Shown here one piece after another: positions 34,537-44,683 of a stretch of DNA of 64,000 nucleotides. Where the stretch lies: assembly GCA_958295665.1 (NCBI GenBank), contig OY282558.1, positions 185,172,015 through 185,236,014 of the forward strand, in the 5' to 3' direction. The notes under the pieces are model-generated. The model searched no databases. It was not told the origin of the DNA and worked only from the letters and a program-made list of their open reading frames with translations. A program made the position numbers and the translations under genes. Every line of letters begins with the position of its first letter. The stretch's first letter is position 1. Source of the stretch: Tipula vernalis (lineage: Eukaryota > Arthropoda > Insecta > Diptera > Tipulidae).

Positions 34537-36597
34537 ATGTTGAAAAACGCTAGCATTTTGCTAAAACAATTTAAAACAAACCAATTAGTTATTTGTAATA
34601 GTTATGCAACACTGAACGCAGCTGTTGAACCCAAGGTCAGTAAATATTTTGCTTTGTCAATAATTTGGTCATAATAATCGGATTTCTTATCTGTTTTAAA
34701 TAATAACATGGCGAATTTAAACAAAATAAGAAACAGTCATTGTGATATTAATAAAAATACCTTTAACTTTATGACACAGCATATAAGGGCACCAGAATGG
34801 GATCAGGCACTTCCAATGGATAAAATTCCTGGACCAAAATCTCTAATGGAACTTCGTAATTTCTTTCCGGGAGGTAAATTTGCTAATATTTCATTAAGTC
34901 TACTTCATCATCGACTACGAGATCAATACGGCGATATTGTGATGTTCAAAGGACAATTTCGTAGACAAGATATGGTTTTGATATATGAGCCAAGCGATTT
35001 TGAACTAATACATAGAACTGAGGGACAATGGCCAATCAGAAAAGGAATGGAAATTCTTACTATATACAGGCAGGGAGATAATAGACCAGAATTTTATAAA
35101 GAAACAGGAGGACTTGTTACCGAGTAAAATAACATAACATTATTCTGGGTTTAATTTTTGTACGAATCATGTGAACAATTTTAATTACAGACAAGGTGAT
35201 GCTTGGGCTAAATTTAGGAATAAAGTTAATCCAGTTATGATGCAACCAAAAATTGTGAAGCAATATGTTCCTAGTATTGATGAAATTGCAATCGAATTCT
35301 CAGACAAGTAAAATTAGGCAGTCATTTGGTATGTATTGTCCGAGCTAAAATGTAAGTAAATATTATTCGTTTTTGGGTAAAGGATACGAGAACAACGGGA
35401 TTCAAATGGTGTTATGAGTGATGCATTCGGTAATGACATATTTAAATGGGCATTGGAATCTATTGCTTCCATTGCACTGGAACAACGATTAGGTTTATTT
35501 TCGGCGGAATCTAATCCAGATGGAATAGCCCTAATAACTGTAATACCGCACTTATAAATTATTATAGGTGAAATAATTATTCGTATTTATTTGTTTTAGG
35601 CAGTTAGAAAGTTTCTTGAGCTGGCGTATAAATTAGAGGTCGAACCATCACTGTGGCGTTATTTTGCTACGCCACTATATAAAACCCAAATTAAAAATTT
35701 AGATCATTTAACCGCCATTGTTTCAAAATTCCTTGATCAAGCAGTTGCCAACATTGAGAAAGGTGGTGATAATAAATTGGGAAATGAAGACAGTGTACTA
35801 AAAAAATTAATTAAAAAGGATCGTGCCACCGGATATGTTATGGCCGCCGACATGATAATTGCCGGTGCCGATACCGTAAATAATTTTACAGCACTCTGAA
35901 TTGTACAAAAAAAAAAAAAATAATTAACGATTTTTTATTGTTTTACCTCAGACTGGATCTTTAGCCACTGGAATTCTATTTGCGTTAGCAAAAAATCCTG
36001 AAAAGCAACAAAAACTTAGGGAAGAAATTTTAAAATTACTTCCAAATAAAAATTCCAATTTGAAAGCAGAAAGTTTACTTAACATTCCATATTTACGAGC
36101 CGTCATCAAAGAAACAACCCGTATATATCCAGTTACAGTGGGAAATATGAGAGAAACAGGACAAGATTTAGTGATCAAAGGATTTCAAATTCCTAAAGGG
36201 GTTTGTAGCCAAAAAAAAAAAATAATTTTAAATATTTTATAACACATACAATATATTGCAGACAAATGTGGCAACGGGTAATATTCTTCAACATTTTGAT
36301 GAAAAACAATTCCCTCAACCAAATAGTTTCCTTCCGGAACGTTGGCTTAAAACGCAAGAATATCCAGAATTGTCTTCAAAACAAGCACACCCATTTAGCT
36401 TTTTACCATTTGGGTTTGGTGCCCGTACCTGTATTGGCCGGAGATTCGCTGAGCTTGAAGTTGAATGTCTAACAGCCAGGTTTGTACGCAACTTTTATAT
36501 AGGATGGAATGGAAAAGAGGATTTGAAATACAAAAGTGATTTGATTAATTCACCAACAGGACCAGTTCCATTTATTTTTAAGGATGTTGAATATTAA
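34537..36597 (+). CDS. Mitochondrial cytochrome P450 gene 3 (CYP12-like)
   Basis: Exons: 34537-34635, 34780-35123, 35191-35307, 35383-35539, 35600-35875, 35952-36200, 36262-36597, giving about 525 residues. The first exon (MLKNASILLKQFKTNQLVIC) is basic and hydroxyl-rich, as a mitochondrial presequence. It shares the 117-, 249- and 336-bp exons with gene 1 but has its own extra 60-bp intron inside exon 4, between ALIT and AVRKFLEL. Motifs: AGADTTG (I helix), ExxR in IKETTRIYP, PERW, FGFGARTCIGRR (Cys near 471). It ends DVEY like gene 4, and is closer to gene 4 than to genes 1 and 2 in the C-terminal half. No defect seen. Confidence 0.9.
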
Positions 36598-36979
36598 TAA
36601 AATAAAATTATATATGTATGTGTGTATATTAAAATAAATTTTATTAATCAAAAATTTACCACCATAAGTTGTTGCGGAATTGCTTAGTCATGATTAGAAG
36701 ACGATTTTGAATTGAGCGATACATTAAAATTTTTTTTTTTTTATATATAATACCAGTTCTAGAATTTGATTTATTTAAACAAACGATAAGTAAATAGAAA
36801 TCGAGAATCATTGTTTATTTCACACAATCAGCGTACGTCACATAGGTATGATAAAACGTATAGAATGATGTAATTATGAATAATAACTCTGTTAAGTCTA
36901 TTTCTTTGTTAGAGAACAGAATAGTTTTAATGCTCTCTCTTATGTGTATTATGTATTTCTTATAATATAACAACAGCTG
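36598..36979. other. Convergent spacer, P450 genes 3 and 4
   Basis: The 382 bp lie between the convergent stops of genes 3 and 4. Much of it (about 36655-36979) is repeated at 59640-60004 next to the gene 4 pseudogene, showing that the duplication reached past the gene. Confidence 0.6.
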
Positions 36980-38759
36980 CTAGTATTCAACATCATTAAA
37001 GACAAAATGTAATTTGCCAACTGGAGCGTTTATAAAATCACTGTGATATTTTAAATCTTCTTTACTGTTCCACACCAGGTAGTAGTCACGTAATAGTCGT
37101 GCGATTAAACATTTCACCTCTAGTTCTGCAAATCGGCGACCAATACACGACCTTGCACCAAAACCAAATGGTAAAAATGCAAAAGGATGTATTGTTGTTT
37201 TCGTTGCCGAACTTTTCAACCATCTTTCGGGTATGAACTTGTCCGGCTCGGGAAACTGTTCTTCGTCACGATGCGGCACTAAATTACCCATGGCAATATC
37301 AACCTGCGTGCACGTGAAACGAAAAGACACGAAAGGTCATAATTAACTTAAATACATTTTTTCAAATTTAAACTTACTTACACCTTTTGGTATTTGGTAT
37401 CCTTGAAGTACTAAGTTTTGTCCAGTTTCTCGAAAATTACCAAGAAAAACGGGATTTAGACGGATAGCCTCTTTCAAGCATGCCCTTAAATATGGGGTAT
37501 TTACCAAATGGTCTGGTTCCAATAATGATTCTTTGGTTGGTAAAAATGTTAAAATTTCTTCACGCAATTTTTGTTGCTTATCAGGATTTCTCGATAATGC
37601 GTATAATATGGCTAATGCCATCGCACCGGTCGTATCTGCACCGGCAAGGAGCATATCAGCCGCCATTGTAACAGCAGTTGGTCGATCAATTTTAATTAAT
37701 TTTTGTAAAATACTTTCCTCAGCCATTCGTGGATCAGTTGTATTTGCTTTCATTTCATCCAATGATCGTTGGATGCAATTTAAAATTATTTCGGTGATTC
37801 CATCTAGATTTTTCATCGTCTTCTTAAATAACGGCGTTTTGTAATAGCGCCAAATTAAGGCTGATAATTCTAATTTATACAGATTGACAAATATTTCACG
37901 AGCAACCGTTACCAATTTATGGCCTTCGGAGTTCGGATCATTGTTGAGTATTGCATTAAGCCTTGTATCTAATGTAATAAATGAAATTGATTCGATCGCC
38001 CATTTATGTATGTCTGTACCAAAATCATCCCCCACTTGATTGTTACTATCACGATCTCGACGAATTCTAGAATAAAGTGTAATGTGCAAATAAGTACAAA
38101 TATTTTAAACTGTTAAAATCAAATCGTACTTTTGAGAAAGTTCTTTGGCAATTTGATCGACACCTGGAACATATTGTTTAACAATTTTAGGTTGTCCCAT
38201 CACTGGATTTACTTTTGTACGAACCGATTGCCAATTTTCACCTTGCCTAAAATATAGATAATTTTTTTGATCGATTAATATGAAACCAAATTAATAATAA
38301 TTAAATAGGTAAACAAATGTATATACTCGGCTACAAGTCCACCATTGTTTCCGAATATTTCAGGCCTTAATACGGTACGATAATATTTAATGGTTTCGTT
38401 ACCATTGCGTACTGGAATTACACCTTCTGTACGTAACACTTTTTCAAAATCATTCGGATCATAAGTACAAACGATATCTTTTCGCCCTGGTATGCCACTG
38501 AGTTTAACTATTTTGCCGTAATTTTGATTAAGTGTAAGGTGCAATTGTTTTAATTCTACATTGTAAAATTGGCCGCCTGGCAAAAAATGACGTATACCAA
38601 CCGATGGTATTTTTTTATACGACAAGGCGTTGTCCCATTCTGTCTCATTTGCCTTTAAATATCGAATTATTAATTATTTTACGAAATTTTTTTTAAAATT
38701 AATTAATTAAAATATTTAATATAATGTACCTTAAATTCTGACTTAACACTCTTAAACAT
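36980..38759 (-). CDS. Mitochondrial-type P450 gene 4, short first exon
   Basis: Exons on the minus strand: 38759-38730, 38652-38327, 38246-38130, 38066-37382, 37303-36980, giving about 493 residues. The 685-bp exon equals exons 4+5 of gene 1 (436+249), so the intron that splits AGADT|TG in the others is absent here. Motifs: AGADTTG, ExxR in [25 protein letters not shown] (Cys near 439). Exon 1 codes only MFKSVKSEFK. The pseudogene at 60845-60952 has the same start and end but 26 more codons between them that look like a presequence, so gene 4 seems to have lost its mitochondrial targeting signal. If no upstream exon exists the product may go elsewhere. The rest is intact. Confidence 0.85.
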
Positions 38760-39588
38760 TGATCAATATTGGTAAATATTAAATAAAACGGTATAATTTA
38801 GCGTTTATCGGTTAAGAAGCAAACAAAGACTGAGTTCATGATTTATAAAATGTTTATTATAGTAAAATTGTTGAAGACAAACAATACTGAGAAAAAATTC
38901 GTAGAACCATAAAAAAATCAATATTAAATTACCATGAATTGAAAGATTGTTAAATCAACAATTTCTGTGATAAATCATAGGGGAAATTTTTTTATTTCAA
39001 CAAGTTATAAATTAACAATCTGTATAGTTAAATCTTAGGTGAATCAATGTTAAGTTAACACTTTCAGATCTAATTTAAGACCAGCTATCCAAAAAATAAT
39101 TTTGTGTGTGGTATAGCGTTCTTTATTTTTATTTTTACTTATTTAAGCCTGAGCTTCTAATCTCAATTCGGGATCATTGTCAAAAGCATAATGAAAATAA
39201 TTTCCAAAATGAGTTCCTTTTACAAAAATATTCCACATAAAACACTCAAACATTTGTTGTCTAAAAACCGATTTTTTATGGATAAGCACAGCCTAGACAA
39301 TTTTTCGAAAAGAATTTCCTGGCTAAAGCGTTTTCATGTAGAAAGAGGTTGTATATTTGAATAAAAATAAAAGTTGAATGAAACAAAAATCGTATACACT
39401 GACCGCTGGAAACATGAAACGAAATCCAAACTCAAGGTCATTCAAAACAATTTTAGAAAATGTAGGATGCCATGGAAAATTTGAATGCTTCGCCAAAATC
39501 AAAAATTTGTGAAATTATTTTTGCCATATTAAACCGTTTTATTGTCGAGTTTACATTTTGCTGTATGTCAGTGCATTAAATTTTTATT
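38760..39588. other. Upstream of P450 gene 4
   Basis: The first 120 bp or so are shared with the flank of the pseudogene (60955-61075). The rest is AT-rich with no recognisable gene. Left end of the adjacent Tc1 relic is not defined. Confidence 0.45.
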
Positions 39589-40492
39589 ATGTCGGTAAAG
39601 TCAGAAAGTGTAGCGGCAATCGTATCATTGTTGGAAGATGGGAGAAGCCAACGCTACATCACTAATAAGTTCCGGATTTTCCGTAGTAAACGTTCGGGAT
39701 GATCATTTTGCAGTTTGATCAGCTTTTCGAAATCGCCATGCAACGCTGTTGAGACCTGCAATAAATTGTTACATGTACGTAATATTAATGTAAGCGACAG
39801 AACAATACGGCGAAGATTGGGAGAAGCAGATCTTCATGCACGAGGGCCAGCCACGGGTCCAGAACTTCTGCCACAACACAGGTTTGCTCGGCTACAATTT
39901 GCCAGGGAATATGAAAATTGGACTGAACCTGATTGGAGCCAAGTCTTATTCACCGATTAATCGAGATTTTGTTTGCGGTCTCCTGATGGGTGAGAAGGAG
40001 TACGGCAGTAGTAGGGAGGCGGTTTGATCATAATCCAGATGATAATAATTTTGTGAAAATGCAGATGTTGAGCTTCATACGCGCAATTTATTTAATTAAA
40101 ATAAAAAATATAACTATACACGTCATCACACACTACGTCACATTATTTAAACCACAACCAACTCACTAACCACCTCCCACTTCATGACGTCCCCACATTA
40201 TAACATAAGCCACACCCAACATCTGCATTTTCACAAAATTATTAACATCTGGATTATGATCAAACCGCCACCCTACTACTTGTGGCAACGACCGGGGCTG
40301 CGTTACGCTCCATACACCTTTAGTGAAAGGGTTCGAGGTGGATCAGTCCACGATAATGCAAGACCTCATCTTGCCCGAAGGAGGCCCGATTTGAATCCTA
40401 TAGAACATGTATGGGACATTTTTGGTAGAAGAATTCGGTCTTGCGTTCCATCTCCAAAACCAATGGAACAACTTCGAAACGCGCTTTTATAA
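39589..40492 (+). pseudogene. Tc1-like transposase relic
   Basis: From ATG 39589 it reads MSVKSESVAAIVSLLEDGRS (helix-turn-helix start), a stop, then in the same frame VSDRTIRRRLGEADLHARGP and SQVLFTD*SRFCLRSPDG, where the glutamate codon usual after FTD is a TAA. A 266-bp MITE (40011-40276) then interrupts. After it come VHDNARPH and DLNPIEHVWD, so all three DDE positions can still be seen, but roughly 20 residues between the last two are missing. I could not find the terminal inverted repeats. A dead DD34E-type copy. Confidence 0.8.
40011..40276. mobile_element. MITE inside the Tc1 relic (TA duplication)
   Basis: It has 60-bp inverted ends starting GTAGGGWGGCGGTTTGATCAT, nearly perfect, with TA on each side (40009-40010 and 40277-40278). 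The middle is AT-rich and non-coding. A TA target fits the Tc1/mariner superfamily. Confidence 0.85.
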
Positions 40493-40696
40493 AAGGTGGA
40501 GGACAATACACACTACTAAACATTTTTTATTGGTTAACATTAATTGTTGTTGCGTTTATGCTATACCTTGAATTTGGTATTTGTTTCATGTTTCGAGCTG
40601 GTGCGGTTCAAGCTGTGTACACATTTGAAAATTGATTTATAAAACACGTTGCGGGATTGTGGCGACGACAAAGTCGATGCAACACAAATCACTTAA

Positions 40697-41114
40697 GCTG
40701 AGTTCATACTTCAATTTGTTCGTTCATTCATTCATTCATTCGTTCAGTAATTTTTTTTTCCAGAAAGAATCTCAAAACGATTTTTAAATTTTGATTTAAA
40801 TTTTTGTTCGATTAATTTTATGGCACTGTTTTATTTTATTTTTATTTAAATTTAATTTTATAAAACGTCATTGAAGAACGTTACGCAAAAATTAATATTT
40901 TCTTCCCGAATAACATGGTTTTTATTTCCGTTTCTTTCATTTTTATATATTGTTATCTCGTTCAGACGTTGTTCGTTCAGACAAAAAGTTAAAGTTAAAC
41001 CATCTCTTGTGAAAAAATGTAGAAGAAAAAATTCCACTTTTTTGAGAAGTATGATTGGTCGAGAAAAATGTTTGACCGAATGAATGAACGAATATATTGA
41101 AGTATGAACTCAGC
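40697..41114. mobile_element. MITE with TTAA target duplication
   Basis: Inverted ends GCTGAGTTCATACTTCAAT lie inside TTAA on both sides (40693-40696 and 41115-41118), as for piggyBac-type MITEs. The ends carry short CATT repeats (TTCGTTCATTCATTCATTC against GAATGAATGAACGAA). An open frame at 40871-41083 is inside it and has no recognisable content. Confidence 0.8.
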
Positions 41115-41669
41115 TTAAGTAGATAAAATTGTTAAAAAAAGGGTAAAATAAAAATAACTACAAAATTACTCTAATTGTTTTAATTCTAAATTCTAAATTC
41201 CGCATCTAGTAGCTCTGTCCAGCAAAGGTATGCGCACAATTACAATTGTCAAAATTATATGACGTTTTGGCGCCTGTCAAAACGTACTCGACATTTTTCT
41301 CACGTAAACTTTGAGCGACATCCTTGGCACGATATCGGAACTGCATAGTGTGGTGAATTTATAAGTTTGGACGATAAAGAAATCGTAGTGTCCAGGGAAA
41401 ACAATTACCTCTATAAAAAGAAAAATATTTGAAGAATAAAATAAGTCGTTAAGGAAAATCCAGTGATGCTAGTCATCAACGTAAGATTATTGCATTAAAA
41501 TAAAAAATAAAAAATAATAATTCGACATTTATAACGTGTATATTAAATAAAAATAAAAATGTCTGGGTTGGTAATCAGTAGTACATAATTAGTATTAAGA
41601 ATAACGACGAAAACTTCGTGGACTAGGTCCACATAGATTAAGCTATTTACAAATAGCCTCCCGCATAAC

Positions 41670-41688
41670 TGGTGACCCCGACGTGATT
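41670..41688 (+). promoter_or_regulatory. Primer-binding site (tRNA-Trp)
   Basis: TGGTGACCCCGACGTGATT is the complement of the 3' end of insect tRNA-Trp with CCA. tRNA-Trp priming is characteristic of the CsRn1 clade of Ty3/Gypsy. It marks the 3' border of a 5' LTR. Confidence 0.85.
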
Positions 41689-42633
41689 AGGATCCAGAAC
41701 AGTGAAAATTATCCCGATAATAGCCCCTCACCAGAGGCAAGCTCGTGATACTTAGTTAATCTAATCACCTAAATTTAATTAGGAAAGCCCACAGAAGAGG
41801 CAGTTAGAAAATCTATAGCAAACAAAGGGATTTTTTATCAGAGAAAACAAGCACCTCTCAGGTGCTCAGCATAAGTAAGCTGTAACAAACAGAAGGATAA
41901 CCATTTACAGGACATAGAGGCCCTGGTCGGACAATCAGGCAAGGCAGGATAGTGGTTAACAAATGGTAATCAAAGCCGCAACGAATAACCAACCATCTGG
42001 CCAACATTTTGTCACAGAGGTTTCCAAATAAATAAACAGTAAGCTAACAAATTTATAAATTCTTCAAAAAAAAAAAATTTTTTTTTTTTTTTAATATTGA
42101 TTTCAAGGACGACGCAATTTTTATCGTACCCAAATATATTCGTTCAACCACATTACGCAGTTTCGGTATAGTGCAAAGGTTGTTCGTTCCCTTTTTCTGA
42201 AATCCCCAAAAACATAAATTTTTTCTTCTTTTGCACCATTTGGGACGAATCTAATTTCGCTATTCCACCAGTAAAAATTTTAACATTCACCCTTATTATA
42301 ATTGTCGAGTCGATCGACAATCGGCACGACTCTGTGTTGCTTTTTCCTTTTTCGTATTGTTCTTATCAAATGAAAAAACGAAAACGCAATACAGAGTCGT
42401 GTCGATTGTCGGTCGAATTATTGTGATTATTGTAGGCCGAAACGAACGACAGTATTAATAGATTAGTGCGAGAATTTCACATTTTTTCGGTTCGCAGTAT
42501 AGTGATTTAGGCATCCATACTGCCAAGTCAGCGGATCATTGATGACATCGATAACAGCAGCCGAAACAAGCGCGGCCACATCAAGTGTCGAAGTTATGCA
42601 GGAACTAAATGATCTATTTATCGACCACCTAAT

Positions 42634-43590
42634 ATGGAAGACGTAGTGCGAACAGCTGTGGCCAGAGTATTAGCAGAACAACAGCTAATCATAAGTGGGC
42701 CACCAGCCACCACTAGCGCCCCGATAGGAGGAACAAGAATACCACAAACAGAAGCACCAGGAGCGATAGCAGCGATCTCGGTACGAATCGTACCACTAAC
42801 ATCGCAATATTCACAGCTATGGTTCCACATGGTGGAATCGCAATACATACGTATTACTGCGAATAACATCCGAAAATACTAAATATTATCATTTATTATG
42901 TTCGTTAAATGAAAAAAATTCCAATGAAGTCAGTCATATCATAACTGGCCCCATCTTCACCACGCCATATTCAACGCTAAAAAACGCGATATTGAACTGC
43001 ATCGAGGAATCCAGGCAGTCAAGAATCCATCGACTATTAGAAGGAATTTAACTGGGAGACATGAAACCCTCACAATTACTTAGTCAACTTAAAACCAGCG
43101 GAGGGGCAGCGGTAAATGATGAACTCATAAAAACAATTTGGCTCAAGAGGTTACCCCACTGAGCCCAGGAAGTTTTGTCACCCACAGCTGAGTCATTAAC
43201 TACAGAAGAATTATCAGGTTTAGCGGACCGACTCTACGAATCAATGATACAGTCAAATATATCGGCAATTACAGAACCAGCAAGAATCATGCCGTCGAAA
43301 GCAGAAACAAACCTGGAGTATCAAATCCATGAACTGCTTAAACGGATAGACCAAATGGAAAAGCGAGAGAACGAACAATTATACGCAATAAATAACAGAC
43401 CTCGCAGTCGAAAAGCAGGTCAAAAACCGATGTACAAGCCGCAGAGAATAATTTACCAAATCAAAGCAATGCTTCACGATTACGCTATTCACATTTCAGA
43501 TTCAAAGATTTGGTAAGAAATTGTAAGCCATCCACCCCACGCTGGGAAGAGTTCAAACAAAAAACTAGAGCCACCGAAATTCTCGCTTAA
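42634..43590 (+). pseudogene. CsRn1-type Gag relic
   Basis: It reads QYSQLWFHMVESQYIRI, then, after frame changes, LLEGI*LGDMKPSQLLSQL and IKTIWLKRLPH*AQEVL, and the open block 43175-43516 (SPTAESLTTEELSGLADRLY). These are the conserved blocks of CsRn1-group Gag. Near 43460-43560, in another frame, RYSHFRFKDLVRNCKP is a decayed form of the clade's C-x-x-H..C..C zinc motif. There are several stops and shifts; it is non-functional. Confidence 0.75.
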
Positions 43591-43620
43591 AAATAATGAA
43601 TAAAAAATCCCACATAGCAT

Positions 43621-43756
43621 AAGTAGTGTAAAGTACGGGGTTATATCCCACCTCGAATAGGGTGGATTTTTATATGTAAATTACAACAACATAAACGATT
43701 ACGTATGTTTTTTTATATGTAGACTACAGTGGAACCACGGTGGACTCCCCATTAAA
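43621..43756. other. Short AT-rich spacer
   Basis: The sequence between the gag relic and the tandem repeat has no recognisable feature. Confidence 0.3.
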
Positions 43757-43864
43757 GGGCCAATTAAGGTGGTTTAAGGTTTCTTGACCGATTATGATGA
43801 AATTTGACATGAGCGGTGGTAATGGGATTCTAAAATGATTTTTTAACAAAGTTCTGGAATATGG
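43757..43864 (+). repeat. Tandem repeat, unit left of the Gypsy insertion
   Basis: This unit of about 108 bp begins GGCCAATTAAGGTGG and contains CTTGACCGATTATGATGAAA and AAGTTCTGGAATATGG. The next unit starts at 50760, beyond the Gypsy element that split the array. Confidence 0.75.
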
Positions 43865-44375
43865 TATACAACCTTTGCAAGTTATATATATAGATTAGTA
43901 TATAAACTAAATAGATTTTTTATCTTGACGCGCACAAAGCGCGTATGTTTTATATTTTGTGTTTATCCTTTTTACAAATTTCACGCGTACAATTTTTGAT
44001 CACAATTTTTATGTTTTTTTTTTTATTTGAACTTGATTACTATTTTTCACCACACGCGAATGTTATAATTTGTTATTGAGCGATATATCTACAAAAAAAA
44101 TCTAAACGATGTTAATTATTCGGTATGTAAAAACGAAGTACCATTTTTTGTTTGTTTTACTGCGCGCGAGATTTTATATTTGACAGCCGTATATTTTATA
44201 AAATGAAGTGTGTTGCGTTGGTGAACAAGGTGCGTTCCTGTGAATGAATGGAGGTGTGTTCATGGATGCGCAAATTGTGGCGATGAACGAGTGATGAATA
44301 TTTAGGTGAATTTATGAATTGAATAGTATGATTGAATATATTTTGAATTTTTTTAAAAATGAGTGAGTCGCTACA
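43865..44375 (-). repeat. Gypsy 3' LTR
   Basis: The LTR downstream of Pol in element orientation, 511 bp. It differs from the other LTR by only a few bases apart from the insert there. The purine-rich CGCGGGGGAGTCC directly beside it (44376-44388, minus strand) is the likely polypurine tract. Confidence 0.9.
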
Positions 44376-44404
44376 GGACTCCCCCGCGAGTGATTTCCCT
44401 CTCC

Positions 44405-44683
44405 CTAGGAAATAATTGTGGGAGTGGAAGTCATACGGACGGTTTTGTGAACCCGATGGCTTGATGTTTGCTCAGCCGAACTAAGTATTCCGTAAGCTGG
44501 TTTAAGTCGATCGATTGAAACGTTGGAATTCTTTCCATTAACCGATACGATGAAATGTTTCCTAAGTCTGCGTATAACTTTATACGGACCTTCATAGGGA
44601 GGAGTTAATCCCGTGCGAACCTTATCTGTTCTTATGAAAACAAAATCGCAGTTGCTGAGCGATTTCGGAACAAATACGTCATC
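44405..44683 (-). pseudogene. Integrase C-terminal tail cut off by the stop
   Basis: It follows the TAA in the same phase: DDVFVPKSLSNCDFVFIRTD, then YEGPYKVIRRLRKHF and IDRLKPAYG, ending at TAG. The PPYEGPY / IDRLKPA pattern is the standard chromatin/DNA-contacting tail of CsRn1-like integrases. Readthrough or ancestral function is inferred. Confidence 0.8.

Larger units (their letters stand above)
41120..43620 (+). mobile_element. 5' part of a CsRn1-type Ty3/Gypsy element
   Basis: A probable 5' LTR ends just before a primer-binding site at 41670. A leader and a decayed gag follow. There is no protease, RT or second LTR on this strand, so only the 5' portion survives. The LTR start is not defined because no partner copy exists; 41120 is a guess from the edge of the preceding MITE. 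Confidence 0.6.
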
